Positions 22,483 through 31,691 are shown, counted from the first letter of the stretch. The stretch is DNA of 64,000 bases from an uncultured Eubacteriales bacterium (GCA_902492005.1 CABUJV010000004.1:38630-102629); one strand, 5' to 3'. A program made the numbers and translations. Notes: a model not told the origin generated them from the sequence alone.

Positions 22483-24432
22483 CTAGACCAGCAGAATATA
22501 CAGCAGCATGGCGATCAGCCCCACCCCCGCCAGCAGCAGGTCAAAAGAGAAGGTCTCCCCCACCAGGAACCGCCGTGGCTTGCGCTCGTATGCGCCGAAA
22601 TTCTCATCGTGCTTGGGCACAAAGATGCCGGGAGCCCTGGTAAAGAGGATGCGCTCGCCCAGAAAAACGATGACGTCCCCCACCGAGGCCGCAGCCCGGG
22701 CGCAGAAGGCGCCCAGAAAGGCCAGGGCATTCAGCGCGGGCCGGTACACCAGGTCCTCCAGGTCCAGCCTCTGCGGCCAGCGGTTGAGATAGACCTCCCC
22801 GCCGCTCTCCCGCCGCATCAGCAGCCCCCGGATGACCGCCAGATAGACCAGCGCACCGATGCCCAGGGAGATGCAGGCCCCCTTCAGATTGGTCAGGGAG
22901 AAGTAGTGGAGGGTCTCCTCCAGGTGGCCGCCGTGCAGGAACTCCGCCGCCCAGACGGCGATGGGCTGCATGGTAAGGGAGGGGGTCACGCCCAGCGCCA
23001 GCAGCACCCCCGCCCCGCCGGTCAGGGCCGCCGCCGTGCCCGCAGACCAGTAGGGCTTCGGCGCCGCGTGCTGGCCCCGGGCCTTGGGGGAAAGAAAGAT
23101 GCACACAAAAAGCTTGGTCATATAGGCCGCCGTCAGGCCGCCGGAGATCAGGAACAGCCACTCCACCACATGGTAGGCCCCGGCGTCCAGGCCCGTGTGG
23201 GTCAGGGCGTGGATGTACTCCACAATGCTCTCGTGGAGCAGGGTCTTGCTGACGTATCCGGAGAAGCCGGGCACCCCGGCGATGGAGCAGGCCCCCACCA
23301 GAAAGACCGCCTTGAGCCAGGGCTTGTCGCGGCCCCAGCCCCGGATGTCGTTGAGGTTCAGGGAGTGGGTCCCCAGATAGACCACCCCGGCGGCCACGAA
23401 GAGGACCAGCTTGATGAGGGAGTGGTTGAGCATGTGCAGAACGGTGCCCCAGGCCGCCAGGGCGTTCTCCTCGCGAAGGAGGCCCTGCATGGCCACCCCC
23501 ACCAGGATGAAGCCGATCTGGGACATGGAGGAGCAGGCCAGGGTCCGCTTCAGATCCACGGAGAAGACGGCCAGCACCGCCCCCAGCACCATGGTCACCA
23601 CCCCCAGCAGCAGCACCGCGTCTCCCCAGGCCGCGTTGGCCCAGAACAGGTTTCGGGAGATCACCAGGATGCCGAACACGCCGCTTTTGGTCAGGATGCC
23701 GGACAGCAGGGCCGAGGCCGGAGCCGGGGCCACCGGGTGGGCCTTGGGCAGCCAGATGTGCAGGGGGAACATGCCCGCCTTGGCTCCGAAGCCCGCCAGG
23801 CAGCAGCCCCCCGCCACATAGAGCGGGACCTTCTTCTCCTCCGGCAGTGCGGCGGCCAGGCCGGCCAGCGCCCCGATCTCCAGGGTGCCCAGCAGGTCAT
23901 GCAGCAGGAACAGCCCCACCAGCAGGGTCATGCCGCCGATGACCGCCACCGCCAGATAGGTGTTGGCCGCCCGCAGGGCCTCCGAGGTCTCGTTCTGGGC
24001 CACCCACACGTAGGAGGTGAAGGACATTATCTCAAAAAAGACAAAGAGCGTGATGAGGTCGGCCGCCAGGAAGACCCCCATCAGGGCCCCCAGGGTCAGC
24101 AGCCAGAAAAAGTAGTAGCGCTCCTTGTGCGCGGCGGCGGCAAAGTATTCCCGGCTGGCCAGGCCGGTGGCCAGCCACAAAAAGCCCGCCGTCAGGACCA
24201 GCAGGGTGCGCAGGCTTCCCACCTCGAACCGCAGCCCCAGGCCGCACACGCCGGGCAGGGCGGCCCCCGCCCCGTCCGCCGTCAGCAGCAGCAGGGCCGC
24301 CGCCAGCTCCACAGCGGGCACGATGCGGACATACCAGTCCCGGCCCGCCGGGCTCCGCTTCCCCAGGGGAAAGACCGCGAAAGCGCCCAGAATGGGGAAA
24401 AGCACCAGAAACAGCAGCAGATCGGTTTGCAT
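22483..24432 (-). CDS. Antiporter-like membrane subunit with extended C-terminus (fourth MrpA/D paralogue)
   Basis: I chose the ATG at 24432, where a hydrophobic helix begins at once (MQTDLLLFLVLFPILG) and a GGGGGGAAGAG site lies upstream. At 649 residues it is longer than the other three paralogues. The ion-channel motifs of complex I antiporter-like subunits are present: FFEIMSF with the conserved Glu, GAKAGMFPLHIWLPKAH with the central Lys, and LLSGILTKSG. About 150 extra C-terminal residues resemble NuoL/HyfB-type tails (LNRWPQRLDLEDLVYRPALN) and end in a last hydrophobic helix. It conducts protons or sodium within the Mrp complex. It is the last gene of the operon. Confidence 0.88.
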   Translation of the reverse strand: MQTDLLLFLVLFPILGAFAVFPLGKRSPAGRDWYVRIVPAVELAAALLLLTADGAGAALPGVCGLGLRFEVGSLRTLLVLTAGFLWLATGLASREYFAAAAHKERYYFFWLLTLGALMGVFLAADLITLFVFFEIMSFTSYVWVAQNETSEALRAANTYLAVAVIGGMTLLVGLFLLHDLLGTLEIGALAGLAAALPEEKKVPLYVAGGCCLAGFGAKAGMFPLHIWLPKAHPVAPAPASALLSGILTKSGVFGILVISRNLFWANAAWGDAVLLLGVVTMVLGAVLAVFSVDLKRTLACSSMSQIGFILVGVAMQGLLREENALAAWGTVLHMLNHSLIKLVLFVAAGVVYLGTHSLNLNDIRGWGRDKPWLKAVFLVGACSIAGVPGFSGYVSKTLLHESIVEYIHALTHTGLDAGAYHVVEWLFLISGGLTAAYMTKLFVCIFLSPKARGQHAAPKPYWSAGTAAALTGGAGVLLALGVTPSLTMQPIAVWAAEFLHGGHLEETLHYFSLTNLKGACISLGIGALVYLAVIRGLLMRRESGGEVYLNRWPQRLDLEDLVYRPALNALAFLGAFCARAAASVGDVIVFLGERILFTRAPGIFVPKHDENFGAYERKPRRFLVGETFSFDLLLAGVGLIAMLLYILLV

Positions 24433-24446
24433 GTTCTCTTCCCCCC

Positions 24447-25937
24447 TTACAGCAGCCCCTGGCTGACCTGGGTCAAAAAGCCGATAACCAGGTTGGAGCA
24501 CAGGGCCAGCACCACGCCCATGGATGCCAGGAGCACCAGCGGCACGGTCATGGTCTTGTCCGGGTCGTGGACCTTGGCCAGGGCCTCGGCGTCCAGCTTT
24601 CCCACTGGGAAGTAGGCCCGGACCACCACCGTCATCAGGTAGAGCGTGGTCAGCAGAGTGGACAGGATCAGCGCCCCGATGCCCACATAGGCCAGCTTGT
24701 TCTGGGAGGCCACGGCGGCGGTGGCGATCATCCACTTGCCCGCGAAGCCGCCCAGAGGAGGCAGGCCGATGAGGGCAAAGGAGGACACGGTGAAGGCGGC
24801 GAAGACCACCGGCATCACCCGCCCGAAGTTTTCCAGCTCATAGACGTACTCCCGGCCGCTCTTATGGAGGATGGCGCCGGCGCAGCAGAACATGGTGATC
24901 TTGACCACCGCGTGATAGACCATATGGGTCAGTCCGCCCAGCAGCCCGGCGGGCGTCATGATGGTAAAGGCGAACAGGATGTAGGACAGGTTGCTCACCG
25001 TGGAGAAGGCCAGCCTCCGCTTCAGGTGTGGGGTGCGCAGGGCCCGGGCGGAGCCGTATACAATGGTGACGATGGCAGCCGCCATGACCACCGTCTGGGC
25101 CCAGGTGCCCCGGAGAAAGTCGGCCCCGAAGCCGAAGTAGATGAGCCGCATGACGGCGAAGGCGCCCGCCTTGACCACCGCCACGGCGTGGAGCAGGGCG
25201 GAGACGGGGGTGGGGGCCACCGAGGCGTCGGGCAGCCAGCGGTAGAAGGGGTAGATGGCCGCCTTGACCCCGAACCCGAAGAAGGCCGCCACAAAGACCA
25301 CCAGCAGCGTCCGCTCGTTGCCCGCCACCCGGGCGGCGTCCAGAATGCCGCCGTAGGTAAAGTTCAGGTGGCCCGCGCCGTAGTTGAGCAGGAACACGAT
25401 GCCGATGAAGGCAAAGGCCGCGCCGGACAGGGAGTAGATGAGGTATTCCCGTCCGGCGTACCGGGCCTTCTCGTCGGCGGCGTGCATCACCAGGGGCAGG
25501 GTGGACAGGGTCAAAAGCTCGTAGAACAGATAGAGGGACAAAAAGTCCTCCGAGTAGGCCACGCCCAGCACCACGCCGTAGGCCATGAGCCAGAAGGAGA
25601 AGAACCGGTTCTCAGAGCCCTCGTGGGACATGTAGTCGATGGCGTACACCGTGATGATGGGCCACAGGGTGGAAACGATGGTCCCGAACACCATGGACGC
25701 CCCGTCAATCCGCAGGGAGATGGAAAACACGTCATTGAACCGGACCATGATACAGGCCAGGGCGTCGCTGCCCTGGACATAGGTGACGCCGATGGCGGCA
25801 AAGGAGAGCGCCGAGGTGATCAGCACCGCCGTCATCAGATAGAGGTTGCGTGTTTTCCGGCTCTCCGGGTGCAGGATCAGCAGGCCCAGGCCCATCAGCA
25901 CGGGGAAGAGGATGGGCAGATTGAGAAATCGAAGCAT
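24447..25937 (-). CDS. Antiporter-like membrane subunit (third MrpA/D paralogue)
   Basis: The 496-residue polytopic protein belongs to the proton-conducting complex I family (NuoL/M/N, MrpA/D). It has the LYLFYELLTLSTLPLV helix with its glutamate, GVKAAIYPFYRWLPDAS with the central lysine, the ALLHAVAVVKAG helix and the LKRRLAFSTVSNLSYILFA broken helix. A GGAGGC site precedes the ATG. Fourteen bases separate it from the next gene, as in a single operon. Its order after two other antiporter-like genes is unusual for a plain Mrp locus. Confidence 0.9.
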   Translation of the reverse strand: MLRFLNLPILFPVLMGLGLLILHPESRKTRNLYLMTAVLITSALSFAAIGVTYVQGSDALACIMVRFNDVFSISLRIDGASMVFGTIVSTLWPIITVYAIDYMSHEGSENRFFSFWLMAYGVVLGVAYSEDFLSLYLFYELLTLSTLPLVMHAADEKARYAGREYLIYSLSGAAFAFIGIVFLLNYGAGHLNFTYGGILDAARVAGNERTLLVVFVAAFFGFGVKAAIYPFYRWLPDASVAPTPVSALLHAVAVVKAGAFAVMRLIYFGFGADFLRGTWAQTVVMAAAIVTIVYGSARALRTPHLKRRLAFSTVSNLSYILFAFTIMTPAGLLGGLTHMVYHAVVKITMFCCAGAILHKSGREYVYELENFGRVMPVVFAAFTVSSFALIGLPPLGGFAGKWMIATAAVASQNKLAYVGIGALILSTLLTTLYLMTVVVRAYFPVGKLDAEALAKVHDPDKTMTVPLVLLASMGVVLALCSNLVIGFLTQVSQGLL

Positions 25938-25962
25938 GCGTGCGCCTCCTTTCCGGCGGAAT

Positions 25963-27411
25963 TCAGAACATCTTGGGGACCAGCCCGCCCAGCCAGCTCA
26001 TGAGGGGGCCGGGGAACAGGCCCAGCAGGACGGACGCCGCCGAAAAGCACAGCATGGGGGCCAGCATGGTCCTTCCCACTTCCTTCCGCTCGCCGCTGAA
26101 GTCCCGGCCGGGGAAGAAGCCCGCCGTGACGATGGGCAGCAGGTAGCCCGCCGTCAGCAGGGCGGAGAGAATGAGCACCACCAGCCCGGCGATGCCGAAG
26201 GCCCGGGAGGCTCCCTCCAGCCCCGCCGTCACCAGATACCACTTGCTGAGAAAGCCGGGCATGGGGGGGATGCCAATGAGGGACAGGGCGGCCAGGGCGA
26301 AGCACCACATGGTCACCGGCATCCGGCGGCCGATGCCCCGGAGCTGATCCACCCGGGTGCGGTTGGTGGCGAAGATGACGGCTCCCGCCGCCAGGAAGAG
26401 GACGTCTTTGGCCAGGGCGTGGAACACGAGCTGGAGCAGGGCGCCCAGCACCCCCGCCGGGGTGAACAGGAACAGGCCGAAGAGCACATAGGACACCTGG
26501 CTGACGGTGGAGTAGGCCAGCCGCCGCTTGAGGAGCTTCTCCCGGTAGGCCAGCATGGAGCCCACAAAGACGGTGCACAGGGCCAGAGTGAGCAGCACGT
26601 ACTGGGGCCAGGTGCCGGAGAGGAAGTCCACGCCGTACATGTAATAGGTGATGCGCAGGATGGCCAGCACGCCCCCTTTGGTGATGACGCCGGACAGCAC
26701 GGCGGAGGCGGGAGCGGGGGCCACCGGGTGGGCGGCGGGCAGCCAGGCCTGCATGGGCATCATGCCCGCCTTGCACCCGAAGCCCACGACCATCAGGAAG
26801 TAGACGACGAGTAGCATGGGCTGATGCTCCGCCGCCTTGACCGGGTCGATGGCCCCGCCGTGGATGAAGTCGGGGGTGGCCATGTAGTAGGCCACGAAGA
26901 AATAGCCCGCCAGGGCCATGCCTGCCCCGAACACCGAGTAGCCCAGATACTTAAAGCCCGCCCGCCGGGAGGCGGCGGTGCCGCTGTGGAGCACCAGGGG
27001 CACGGTGATGAGGCTCATCATCTCGAAGAACATATAGAGCGTCACAAAATTCTTGGCCATGGCCAGCCCCGCCAGGATGCCCAGGGTCATGGTGTAGAAG
27101 CCGAAGAACTGCCGGTCCCGCCCCTCATGCTTGATGTAGGGGAAGGCGAACAGGGTGATGGGAGCCCAGATGCAGGTGATGAGCACCAGGAAGAACTTGG
27201 CCAGCAGGTCGCTGCGCAGGGCCAGGTGGAGCCGGCCCTGGATGGTCAGCAGCTCCACCGTCTGCTCCGGCGTCAGACAGACGGCGCATACCAGCGCGGC
27301 GGTGGCCAGCATGAGGACCAGCACCAGCCGGTTCCGGACCGATTCATTTTTCTGCCGGAAGACGAATATGCCTCCGGCCACGGGCGCCAGGATGGGCAGC
27401 AGCAACAGCAT
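25963..27411 (-). CDS. Antiporter-like membrane subunit (second MrpA/D paralogue)
   Basis: The ATG at 27411 has GAGG at 8 bases; a GTG two codons earlier is too close to that site. The 482-residue protein has the family motifs LYMFFEMMSLITVPLVL, GCKAGMMPMQAWLPAAHPVAPAPASAVLSG (split by helix 8) and LKRRLAYSTVSQVSYVLFG. It is hydrophobic throughout with about 14 predicted helices. It would form one ion-translocating channel of the membrane arm. Confidence 0.9.
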   Translation of the reverse strand: MLLLLPILAPVAGGIFVFRQKNESVRNRLVLVLMLATAALVCAVCLTPEQTVELLTIQGRLHLALRSDLLAKFFLVLITCIWAPITLFAFPYIKHEGRDRQFFGFYTMTLGILAGLAMAKNFVTLYMFFEMMSLITVPLVLHSGTAASRRAGFKYLGYSVFGAGMALAGYFFVAYYMATPDFIHGGAIDPVKAAEHQPMLLVVYFLMVVGFGCKAGMMPMQAWLPAAHPVAPAPASAVLSGVITKGGVLAILRITYYMYGVDFLSGTWPQYVLLTLALCTVFVGSMLAYREKLLKRRLAYSTVSQVSYVLFGLFLFTPAGVLGALLQLVFHALAKDVLFLAAGAVIFATNRTRVDQLRGIGRRMPVTMWCFALAALSLIGIPPMPGFLSKWYLVTAGLEGASRAFGIAGLVVLILSALLTAGYLLPIVTAGFFPGRDFSGERKEVGRTMLAPMLCFSAASVLLGLFPGPLMSWLGGLVPKMF

Positions 27412-27430
27412 GGACACTACCTCGCAAACC

Positions 27431-28945
27431 TCAGATCAGCCGGATTCCGGCCTCGATGATGTCGGTGATGGGGTGATAAAAGATCCCCAGGATGAAGATG
27501 CTGGCGGTAAAGACCGCGGCCGCTGCGGTGAAGGGCCGGTCAAGGGCCAGCAGTTCCGGCGTGGCGTCGGCCAGAACGGCGCACTCATCCACCGGGTCCG
27601 GCCGCATCCAGATGGACAGCAGGGCCGGGATGTAGTACAGCGCGTTGAGCACCGTGGACAGGGCGATGGTCAGCAGGGTCACCGCCGTCCGGTTGGTGGG
27701 CAGGGAGGCGCTGGCGAAATACAGCTTGGAGACGAAGCCGCCGAACAGCGGGATACCGATCATGGACAGGGCGCCCACCGTAAAGCCGATCCCGGCGGCG
27801 ATGTCCCGATAGGCGCTGCCCCGCAGGTTCTTGAGGCTGCGGTGGTGGCCGCTGACGGCGCTCAGCCGCCCGGCGCAGCAGAACAGCAGGGGCTTGCAGC
27901 AGGCGTGGACCAGGATATGGAAGCAAGAGGCCGTCAGGCCCGCCGCGCTGCCCAGACCGATGCCCATGAAGATGTACCCGATCTGCGCCACCGAGGAGTA
28001 GGCCAGCATTCGCTTGACATGGTACTCCCGCATGGCGCCCAGCGAGCCGAAGATCATACCCAGCAGGCCGAAGAGCAGCACCACGTTGGTCACGCCCAGC
28101 TCCACCATGAGCTCCATGGAGAACACCCGCAGCATCAAGGTCATCATCAGCACGATGTATCCCTTGAGCACCAGCCCCGACAGCAGGGCCGAGGAGGCGG
28201 TGGTAGCCCCGCCGTGGGCGTCGGGCAGCCACAGGTGGAAGGGGAACATGGCGCTTTTGATGCCCAGCCCGGTGACCATCAGCCCGGCGCACACCGTCAG
28301 GGGGACCCGGTATTCTCCCGTCTCCGCCAGCTTGGCCACCGCCTCGGCCATGGAAGGCATCAGCAGGTAGCCGGTGATGGAGGTGAGGATGGCCAGCCCG
28401 ATGAGAAACAGCCCGGAGCCCATCAGGCTCATGAAGAGATACCGGATGGTGGAGATGAGGTTGGGCCCGTTGTCCTTGGCCATGACCAGGGCGCAGGCGG
28501 CGATGGTGCTGATCTCAATGAAGACATAGCCGGTAAAGGCGTCGTTGGTATACACCAGGGACAGCAGGGCGGCGTCGGTCAGGTTGACCATGACGAAATA
28601 GAACCGCTGCTTCTCCGGCAGCACGTCGTGAAACAGGTCCCGGGACCCGCCCACCAGGGCAAAGAGCAGCACCCCCGCAAATACGGTGCACAGCAGGGCC
28701 TGGAGGGGACCGCAGCGGATGGCGTTGCCCAGAGGGATGGGGAAGCGGCCCATGGTGTAGCCGAAGCTCAGATCGCCCTGCACCACATACCGCAGGGTCA
28801 GGGCGGACAGCACGGCGATGGTCCCGGTAACGGCCAGGGTCATGCGGTAAGCCGCCCGGCCGCTGCGGAAGGTGGCGGACAGGATGCCGGCCGCCAGGGC
28901 CAGGAAAATACAGAAGAAGGGGAAATTCTCGACAAACGGCCGCAT
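27431..28945 (-). CDS. mrpD: Antiporter-like membrane subunit, MrpD-like (first MrpA/D paralogue)
   Basis: The 504-residue protein starts at an ATG overlapping the mrpC stop by one base, with GGAGGATG before it. Motifs are GYVFIEISTIAACALV (conserved Glu), GIKSAMFPFHLWLPDAHGGA (central Lys), LLSGLVLKGY and VKRMLAYSSVAQIGYIFMG. Its place right after mrpC is that of MrpD in standard operons. It is one of four such subunits encoded here. Confidence 0.9.
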   Translation of the reverse strand: MRPFVENFPFFCIFLALAAGILSATFRSGRAAYRMTLAVTGTIAVLSALTLRYVVQGDLSFGYTMGRFPIPLGNAIRCGPLQALLCTVFAGVLLFALVGGSRDLFHDVLPEKQRFYFVMVNLTDAALLSLVYTNDAFTGYVFIEISTIAACALVMAKDNGPNLISTIRYLFMSLMGSGLFLIGLAILTSITGYLLMPSMAEAVAKLAETGEYRVPLTVCAGLMVTGLGIKSAMFPFHLWLPDAHGGATTASSALLSGLVLKGYIVLMMTLMLRVFSMELMVELGVTNVVLLFGLLGMIFGSLGAMREYHVKRMLAYSSVAQIGYIFMGIGLGSAAGLTASCFHILVHACCKPLLFCCAGRLSAVSGHHRSLKNLRGSAYRDIAAGIGFTVGALSMIGIPLFGGFVSKLYFASASLPTNRTAVTLLTIALSTVLNALYYIPALLSIWMRPDPVDECAVLADATPELLALDRPFTAAAAVFTASIFILGIFYHPITDIIEAGIRLI

Positions 28946-29322
28946 CAGTCATCCTCCTTCTTGGCCCGCTCCAGCAGCTCTTTCATCTCGATGGTGCCGT
29001 AGCGCTTGTAGATGCGCTGGATGAGAGCCAGGGAAAAGGCGGTGATGCTGACCGACACCACGATGCCGGTGAGCACCAGACCGCTGGGGATGGGGTTGAT
29101 GAACCGGCTGGCGTCCGGGGTCACGCCCCCGCCCATCACCGGGGCCACCCGGCCCTCGATGTAGCCCAGGGAGGCCAGTAGCATGAACACGGCGGAGTCC
29201 ATGATGTTGAAGCCCACCACCTTTTTCAGCAGGTTCTGCTGGAGCAGCAGGTTCATAAAGCCGATGCCGAACAGGAGGACGGCGGTGACCGCAAAGCGGT
29301 TTTGCAGGATGGTTTCCAGCAT
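28945..29322 (-). CDS. mrpC: MrpC / NuoK-like subunit
   Basis: The 125-residue protein has three hydrophobic helices with the NuoK/MrpC pattern (NLLKKVVGFNIMDSAVFMLLA; GLVLTGIVVSVSITAFSLAL) and a charged C-terminal tail. It starts within the stop of the preceding gene. It is a core membrane subunit shared by Mrp antiporters and complex I. Confidence 0.92.
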   Translation of the reverse strand: MLETILQNRFAVTAVLLFGIGFMNLLLQQNLLKKVVGFNIMDSAVFMLLASLGYIEGRVAPVMGGGVTPDASRFINPIPSGLVLTGIVVSVSITAFSLALIQRIYKRYGTIEMKELLERAKKEDD

Positions 29323-30218
29323 TACAGCTCCCCCCTTGCAAACAGGGCGTAAAACCCGTAGACCGTGCAGGCCACCACCAGGCCCACCGCCAGGTCGATG
29401 AGCATGCTCATGCCCACCAAATAGTTGGGCAGGCCGTTGGCGCCCAGAAAGATGTTGATCCCGTACAGCACGGCGTACAGCATCAGGCCGAAGGTGCGCA
29501 CTACGCTGTAGGTCCTGTGGTTCATAAAGACCCGCAGCTTGTCGAAGCCGAAGGCGCAGGCGAACAGGACCAGCCCGCTGCCCAGAATGGTGCCGCCGGA
29601 GAAGCCGCCGCCGGGAGAGGTCTCGCCGTTGAGCAGCACATAGATGGCAAACAGGAAAATAAAGGGGATGAGGATCTCCCCGGCCTCCTTGAGAATGACG
29701 TCCTGGTGCTCCCGCTGGATGGCATCCTCCTGGGCCATCCGGCGCAGGTCCCGGCCATCGGTGTTCTTCTCGTCCCGAAGCAGCAGCATCATCACGCTGG
29801 TCACCGCCAGGAACAGCACGCAGCTCTCCCCCAGGGTGTCAAAGCCCCGGTAGGTGAGGATCATGGCGGTGACCACGTTGGCCGCGCCGGAATCCTCCTT
29901 GCCGTGCTCGATATAGTGTTCGGACACCTGGTTGTGCAGGGGATTGTCCGCCCGACCGAAGCCCGGCATCTGGAGCACAGTGAACATCAAGACGGCCGTG
30001 AGCAGCAGGCAGATGAGCACCGCCGCCGCAGGATACCAGTTGAAAAACTCCCGCAGACGATGCTTCTCCCGTTTCTCGTGCTCCTCCACCGTGGGCAGGC
30101 GGGACCGCCGGGCGCGGGTCTCCATGACGAAGAGCGTCCGGTCCTTGGGCTCCCGGTCGCCGTCCACCCAGGCCGTCAACCGCCCCTTCCAATCCCCTTT
30201 TTTCGCCGTCTTACTCAT
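29322..30218 (-). CDS. mrpB: MrpB-like subunit with N-terminal MbhE-type extension
   Basis: The 298-residue protein has a 60-residue basic cytosolic head, one helix (WYPAAAVLICLLLTAVLMFT), a segment like the end of MrpA/MbhE (VVTAMILTYRGFDTLGESCVLFLAVTSV), and then the MnhB domain (ILIPFIFLFAIYVLLNGETSPGGGFSGG). In typical Mrp loci the MbhE-like part is the C-terminus of MrpA; here it is fused to MrpB. Eight bases overlap with the upstream mbhD-like gene. This arrangement resembles membrane-bound hydrogenase and Mbx modules. Confidence 0.88.
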   Translation of the reverse strand: MSKTAKKGDWKGRLTAWVDGDREPKDRTLFVMETRARRSRLPTVEEHEKREKHRLREFFNWYPAAAVLICLLLTAVLMFTVLQMPGFGRADNPLHNQVSEHYIEHGKEDSGAANVVTAMILTYRGFDTLGESCVLFLAVTSVMMLLLRDEKNTDGRDLRRMAQEDAIQREHQDVILKEAGEILIPFIFLFAIYVLLNGETSPGGGFSGGTILGSGLVLFACAFGFDKLRVFMNHRTYSVVRTFGLMLYAVLYGINIFLGANGLPNYLVGMSMLIDLAVGLVVACTVYGFYALFARGEL

Positions 30219-30462
30219 CGCGGGTCCCCTTCAGCGCGTGGATTTTCTTCAGCGTCAGGAAAAATAGGATGCTGGTGATGCCGGCGCCCACGGCGGCCTC
30301 GGTGATGGCCAGGTCGGGGCTCTGCAGCAGGCTCCACAGCACTGCCATCAGCAGCGAAAAGGCCATATACACGATGACGGTGGCCAGCATCCGCCTGCAC
30401 AGGGGCGCGGCCACGGCGGTAATGACCAGCCCGGCCAGCAGCAGATACTCCAATGCGGTCAT
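30211..30462 (-). CDS. MbhD-like (DUF4040) subunit, MrpA C-terminal fragment homologue
   Basis: The ATG at 30462 overlaps the mrpG stop (ATGA) and has GGAGGTGC upstream. A longer frame exists but has no better site. The 83-residue protein has two to three helices and the DUF4040 core (SPDLAITEAAVGAGITSILFFLTLKKI), corresponding to the end of the long MrpA subunit in classical antiporters. Here it is a separate gene, as in archaeal Mbh. Confidence 0.85.
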   Translation of the reverse strand: MTALEYLLLAGLVITAVAAPLCRRMLATVIVYMAFSLLMAVLWSLLQSPDLAITEAAVGAGITSILFFLTLKKIHALKGTRDE

Positions 30463-30782
30463 CGCACCTCCACCTCGCATTCCTTTTGGATGTCCGGGAT
30501 GGTCAGGACCTCCATCTCGGCGATCAGGTGGCTGGACACCGGACTGGTCAGCCACAGAAACAGCAGGATGGCCAGCGTCTTGAAGGCCGGCAGGGACCAG
30601 CCGTGGAGCAGCATCAGCCCCAGCAGGATGCAGAAGATGCCCAGCGCGTCGCCCACGGCGGCGGCGTGCATCCGGTTGAGCACATAGTCAAAGCGGTATA
30701 GCCCCAGCACCGCCGTAAAAAAGACGAACAGGCCGAACAGCAGGACCGCCAGTCCTAGGCCCGTCACGATATTATGTACCAC
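30459..30782 (-). CDS. mrpG: MrpG subunit of cation/proton antiporter
   Basis: The 107-residue protein has three helices and the MrpG signature (LGLYRFDYVLNRMHAAAVGDALGI). It overlaps mrpF by 11 bases and the mbhD-like gene by four, consistent with coupled translation. It is an accessory subunit of the Mrp complex. Confidence 0.92.
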   Translation of the reverse strand: MVHNIVTGLGLAVLLFGLFVFFTAVLGLYRFDYVLNRMHAAAVGDALGIFCILLGLMLLHGWSLPAFKTLAILLFLWLTSPVSSHLIAEMEVLTIPDIQKECEVEVR

Positions 30783-31119
30783 GCGCGCCGCCTCCTTTTT
30801 TTCGGGTGCCCCTGCACCGCTGCTCCCGCCGCCGGTCCTCCTTGTGCCTCTGCTGCCGGGTGAGCACCAGCCGTGAGACCACCACCACCGTCAGAAAGCT
30901 CAGCAGGGCGTAAATCAGGGCCACATCCACCAGAAAATCCTCGCTCATCCACACTGAAAGCACCACCAGCAGCGCCACCACCAGCGTGTTGATGACATTG
31001 ACGGCAATGATGCGGTCGGTGAACCGGGGCCCCAGAATGGCCCGCACCAGGACCGCCAGGATCAGCGCGGCCAGCATCAGGGCGGAGGCGGCCAGGAGAC
31101 CGTTTCTCACCTGTTCCAT
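30772..31119 (-). CDS. mrpF: MrpF subunit of cation/proton antiporter
   Basis: The 115-residue protein has three helices with the MrpF motif (RAILGPRFTDRIIAVNVINT; FLVDVALIYALLSFL) and an unusually basic C-terminal tail rich in Lys/Arg. It starts one base after the mrpE stop. Confidence 0.92.
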   Translation of the reverse strand: MEQVRNGLLAASALMLAALILAVLVRAILGPRFTDRIIAVNVINTLVVALLVVLSVWMSEDFLVDVALIYALLSFLTVVVVSRLVLTRQQRHKEDRRREQRCRGTRKKGGGARGT

Positions 31120-31120
31120 G

Positions 31121-31579
31121 TCACTCCTCCAATTTCTCCAGCCGGCGCTGGAACTCGCAGTCCTCGATGCCCTCGGCCAGGGAGCGGTCCAGGGCGTGGA
31201 CGCAGAAGCGCCCGTCCACCGTCTCCACGGTGATGGTGCCGGCGGTCAGGGTGATGGAATTGGCCAGCACCGTCCTCCCCCCCTCGGTCCGGACCGGGCT
31301 GTCGTAAAACACCAGCAGAGGCTTCATATCCCGTCCCCTGGTGTAGATGAGTTTCATGACCGCCAGACCGGCCTTGAGCATCTCCACGATCAGGTAGCCC
31401 AGATAGCGCAGCCCGGGCCCCAGCTTTTTAACCGCCCGCTTCTCATAGCGCCAGCCATAACCCAGCACCTTGGTACAAAAACAGTACAGCAGGACGGAGA
31501 CCACCGCGCCCCATGCGCAGACGCGCAGGGTCACCTCTCCCGACAGCAGGAGCCAGAGCAGAAAAAACAGGACAATCAC
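31121..31579 (-). CDS. mrpE: MrpE subunit of cation/proton antiporter
   Basis: I chose GTG at 31579 because AAGGTGG lies just upstream and the product then begins with its first helix (IVLFFLLWLLLSGEV). An ATG 15 codons earlier lacks a site. The 152-residue protein has the MrpE/MnhE layout: two helices and then a soluble domain (SITLTAGTITVETVDGRFCVHALD). It is the first gene of the Mrp operon and follows a leader of about 170 bases with a possible attenuator. Confidence 0.9.
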   Translation of the reverse strand: MIVLFFLLWLLLSGEVTLRVCAWGAVVSVLLYCFCTKVLGYGWRYEKRAVKKLGPGLRYLGYLIVEMLKAGLAVMKLIYTRGRDMKPLLVFYDSPVRTEGGRTVLANSITLTAGTITVETVDGRFCVHALDRSLAEGIEDCEFQRRLEKLEE

Positions 31580-31622
31580 GCGTCCACCTTCTTCAAACGG
31601 AATAGGGGCCCGGCTTCCAGAC

Positions 31623-31691
31623 AAAAAACGGACGCCTCACGGGAGGCGTGTGGGGGCACTGCTGCACGGGGCACACGTTCGTTGGGCGTCC
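31623..31691 (-). promoter_or_regulatory. Candidate transcription attenuator in the Mrp leader
   Basis: On the minus strand a 7-bp stem (31649-31643 with 31638-31632) is followed by CCGTTTTTTG, an intrinsic terminator before mrpE. Upstream, GGACGCCC (31691-31684) can pair with GGCGTCC (31636-31630), which overlaps the 3' arm of the terminator. The two structures are mutually exclusive. The signal is unknown; ion sensing would be logical for this operon. Confidence 0.5.

Noticed and set aside
22483..31579. Energy-converting [NiFe] hydrogenase or complex I operon
   Set aside because: No hydrogenase large or small subunit, NuoB/C/D/I-like or ferredoxin-type gene is present; mrpE, F and G identify an Mrp-type module.
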